Shown piece after piece: positions 6,002 through 6,533 of a stretch of DNA of 6,533 nt; the first letter of the stretch is position 1; each line of letters starts with the position of its first letter. The translations under genes were made by a program, and so were the position numbers. The stretch spans positions 49,659-56,191 of the forward strand of contig MGNQ01000055.1 of assembly GCA_001796865.1 (NCBI GenBank), given 5' to 3'. This DNA comes from Chloroflexi bacterium RBG_16_56_11 (lineage in GTDB: Bacteria > Chloroflexota > Dehalococcoidia > Dehalococcoidales > RBG-16-60-22). The notes under the pieces were generated by a model, which had not been told where the DNA came from, made no database searches, and saw only the letters and a program-made list of their open reading frames with translations.

Positions 6002-6533
6002 TCAGGGACCTGCAGAAAAAGGCCGACCAGCTGCGCCGTAACTGCTTCGACATCTTCGAGTCGACCCAGATGGGGCACGGCGGCGGCACGATGTCGCTCA
6101 TTGAAATCATCACCGCCCTGTACTTCCACCACATCAAGTTCGATCCCAATAACTGCGACTGGGCGGAAAGGGACCGCGTCGTGCTCTCCAAGGCCCACTG
6201 CTGCGAGGCCATCTACGCGGCGCTGGTCGAGCTGGGAGTTTACTCCAAAGAGACGCTGAAGACCTACTACTGCTACCGCTCGCCGTTCCAGGGCCATGCC
6301 GACCGGTGGTGCACCCCGGGCATCGACTATTCCGGAGGTTCGCTGGGACAGGGCCTGTCTTTCGCCGTGGGCATGGCCTATGCCGAAAAGCTAAAGTCGA
6401 CCATCAAGGACATCAACGTCGGCCAGGGCGGGTTCCTCCAGAGGTACATCGTCCGCTTCGACCCTCTCTACCGCTCCTACTGCATCCTGGGCGACGGCGA
6501 ATGCCAGGAAGGGATGGTCTGGGAGGCCGCCAT
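5980..6533 (+). CDS. transketolase N-terminal-type subunit, partial (runs off window)
   Basis: The reading frame is open to the window edge (184 complete codons) and encodes the thiamine-diphosphate-binding half of a transketolase. Clear motifs are MGHGGGTMS (31-39), RDRVVLSKAH (64-73), GHAD (105-108), PGIDYSGGSLGQGLSFAVGMA (113-133) and the ThDP/metal motif GDGECQEG (171-178). The likely function is two-carbon ketol transfer or a related C-C reaction. If it is a split transketolase, a C-terminal subunit gene should follow outside the window. The ATG at 5980 has ACGGAGGG (5963-5970) 9 bp upstream and overlaps the zinc-ribbon gene by 22 bp. Two oddities: SKAHCC replaces the usual SKGHAA-like segment, and about 20 extra residues (roughly 141-164) sit between the AVGMAYAEKL helix and LGDGE. 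The family is certain, but a specialised role rather than the pentose phosphate pathway is possible. Confidence 0.5.
   Translation, partial: MAHDEKLIRDLQKKADQLRRNCFDIFESTQMGHGGGTMSLIEIITALYFHHIKFDPNNCDWAERDRVVLSKAHCCEAIYAALVELGVYSKETLKTYYCYRSPFQGHADRWCTPGIDYSGGSLGQGLSFAVGMAYAEKLKSTIKDINVGQGGFLQRYIVRFDPLYRSYCILGDGECQEGMVWEAA

Overview
The window is a GC-rich, gene-dense bacterial segment carrying seven protein genes, the last cut by the right edge. A tungsten-type aldehyde:ferredoxin oxidoreductase (AOR) paired with a MoaD-like protein, together with a glutaconate-type CoA-transferase, suggests an anaerobe that ferments or oxidises organic acids. The gene style is reminiscent of Dehalococcoidia (Chloroflexota) or a similar anaerobic lineage, but the sequence alone does not prove the taxon.

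Layout: (1) 14-2193, plus strand: an AOR-family tungsto/molybdo-pterin oxidoreductase followed by a small ubiquitin-fold MoaD/ThiS protein ending in Gly-Gly. (2) 2194-2244: a short convergent gap holding a near-perfect tandem repeat that begins in the last codons of the MoaD-like gene. (3) 2245-3964, minus strand: two overlapping genes for the beta and alpha subunits of a class I CoA-transferase. (4) 3965-4143: a divergent control region with a good sigma70-type promoter for the plus strand, a weaker promoter for the minus strand, a perfect 14-bp palindrome overlapping the minus-strand -10, and a stem-loop in the plus-strand leader. (5) 4144-5663, plus strand: a VOC-fold protein resembling methylmalonyl-CoA epimerase, then a zinc-dependent medium-chain alcohol dehydrogenase. 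(6) 5664-5788: a gap filled mostly by an 83-bp compound palindrome of three hairpins. (7) 5789 to the end: a 70-residue four-cysteine zinc-ribbon protein whose 3' end overlaps the start of a transketolase N-terminal-type gene, which runs off the window.

How the genes may work together (inference): the AOR would interconvert an aldehyde and an acid with ferredoxin, with the MoaD-like protein supplying cofactor sulfur. The CoA-transferase would activate an acid to a thioester, the VOC protein could epimerise or isomerise that or a related intermediate, and the dehydrogenase would interconvert an alcohol and a carbonyl. The transketolase-like protein would move or cleave a C-C bond using thiamine diphosphate. 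The shared divergent control region ties the CoA-transferase to the VOC/dehydrogenase genes. No substrate can be read from the sequence. I found no tRNA, rRNA, CRISPR array, transposase or phage gene. [Form note: the original gave no feature confidence values; the 0.5 in every feature is a placeholder required by the schema, not an estimate.]
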